A stretch of DNA of 64,000 nucleotides, taken from positions 48,183,336 to 48,247,335 of the forward strand of contig CM077006.1 of the NCBI GenBank assembly GCA_039090855.1, in the 5' to 3' direction. A program made the position numbers and the translations under genes. Positions 63,341-64,000 of the stretch are shown here, in pieces; the first letter of the stretch is position 1; every line of letters starts with the position of its first letter. The DNA is from Macrothele yani (Eukaryota; Arthropoda; Arachnida; Araneae; Macrothelidae). The notes beneath the pieces were generated by a model. It was not told the origin of the DNA, did no database searches, and saw nothing but the letters and a program-made list of their open reading frames with translations.

Positions 63341-64000
63341 TTCCAACCGTAGGTTGAAAAAGCGTATATGCTCCAGCTCTGTCCGTCCGTCTGTCGGCAC
63401 GATAACTCGCGTAAAAATGGTTCGATTTCGATGAAATTTTAGTACGAGGTAGGGGACCATCTGAGGACGAACCCTATTGAAAATGGACGAAATGGGGTCA
63501 AAGGTCACGGCATAGGAGCGGGATCCATTTCATTGCCCTTATGCGTCATAACTTGCGTAAATATGGTTCGATGTCGATGAAATTTTAGCATGTTGTATGG
63601 GACTACCAGGGGATGAACCTTATTGAAAATGGGTGAAGTGGGGTCAAAGGTCAGGACATAGGAGCGGAATGCATTCCATTTCCTTTATGCGTCATAACGT
63701 GCGTAAAAATCGTTCGATTTCGATGAAATTTTATTATGTGGTAGGGGACCACCTGGGGACGATCTTATGATGTCATAATCTCGCGCTTGAAATGTTGATG
63801 CGCGGTCACGCCATCTGTCTCATTACGTCACGCATTGTGTGTGGATCCTATTAAAGTTTTATGACGTCACACTCTTGCGAGAAGATGGTCGCGATTCCCA
63901 TCTGCCTCATTACGTCACGCATTGTGTGCGTATGTCCGTCCGCACGATAACTCGCGTAAAAATCGTTCGATTTCGACGAACGTTTAGTATGCGGAAGGGG
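63341..64000. repeat. Tandem repeat array, 146-bp period, open to the right
   Basis: ataactcgcgtaaaaatggt-type phrases start at 63402, 63548 and 63694 (exact 146-bp steps), each followed by tcgatttcgatgaaatttta or a near match and then ggggtcaaaggtca in the first two units. A further start at 63947 follows an inserted block in which attacgtcacgcattgtgtg occurs twice (near 63822 and 63912). The array continues past the window. Confidence 0.9.

Noticed and set aside
63341..64000. CRISPR-like array
   Set aside because: Units are contiguous 146-bp repeats without short repeats separated by unique spacers, in a eukaryotic sequence.

Overview
This is a eukaryotic window, almost certainly from an invertebrate animal. 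I favour an arthropod or arthropod-like lineage, but the sequence alone does not settle it. The evidence is what is present: DD34E Tc1-like and DD34D mariner transposons with TA target duplications, RTE and L1/Tx1-type LINEs, Penelope-like elements (PLEs) with a GIY-YIG nuclease, a DUF4817-type element, Tigger/pogo, hAT copies, a tRNA-derived SINE, spliceosomal splice signals and AT-rich spacers. I see no bacterial operons, ribosome binding sites or rRNA.

By my own boundaries about three quarters of the 64 kb is transposable element. No complete host gene is visible. The best host-gene evidence is one CAP-domain (GAPR-1/GLIPR2-like) exon on the minus strand at 7803-8012. Two weaker exon candidates lie at 55434-55519 (zinc-finger-like) and 58093-58217.

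Layout. 1-3.7 kb: a long foldback element carrying an inserted RTE LINE (minus strand). 3.9-10.4 kb: RTE fragments, Tc1-A copy 1, a mariner, the CAP exon, Tc1-B copy 1 and a diverged Tc1. 10.4-14.2 kb: SINEs and unplaced repeats. 14.2-17.5 kb: Tc1-B copy 2, then Tc1-C with a tandem duplication across its end. 17.5-27.4 kb: a three-level nest, in which a minus-strand PLE contains Tc1-D, which contains an L1/Tx1 element. A second PLE copy stands head to head with it. 27.4-31.6 kb: a decayed ORF, SINEs and a hAT deletion derivative with a perfect 8-bp target duplication. 31.6-36.2 kb: Tc1-E copy 1, a TTAA-flanked MITE and Tc1-A copy 2. 36.4-39.3 kb: a second PLE family between direct pseudo-LTRs. 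39.4-44.7 kb: Tc1-E copy 2, Tigger/pogo and Tc1-B copy 3. 44.7-48.1 kb: RTE copy 3 with a SINE inside, another SINE and an inverted pair of PLE termini. 48.2-53 kb: a long-TIR DUF4817 element, the best-preserved Tc1-A and Tc1-D copy 2. 53-58.5 kb: mostly unique AT-rich DNA plus a hAT-like MITE. 58.5-62.7 kb: a nearly intact Tc1-F, a chimera of two Tc1 fragments, an RTE fragment and a hAT remnant. 63.3-64 kb: a tandem array with a 146-bp period that runs off the window.

Every autonomous element I can read is broken, but Tc1-A copy 3 and Tc1-F each appear to be separated from a full-length transposase frame by a single in-frame stop. Target duplications and nesting let the insertions be ordered relative to each other.
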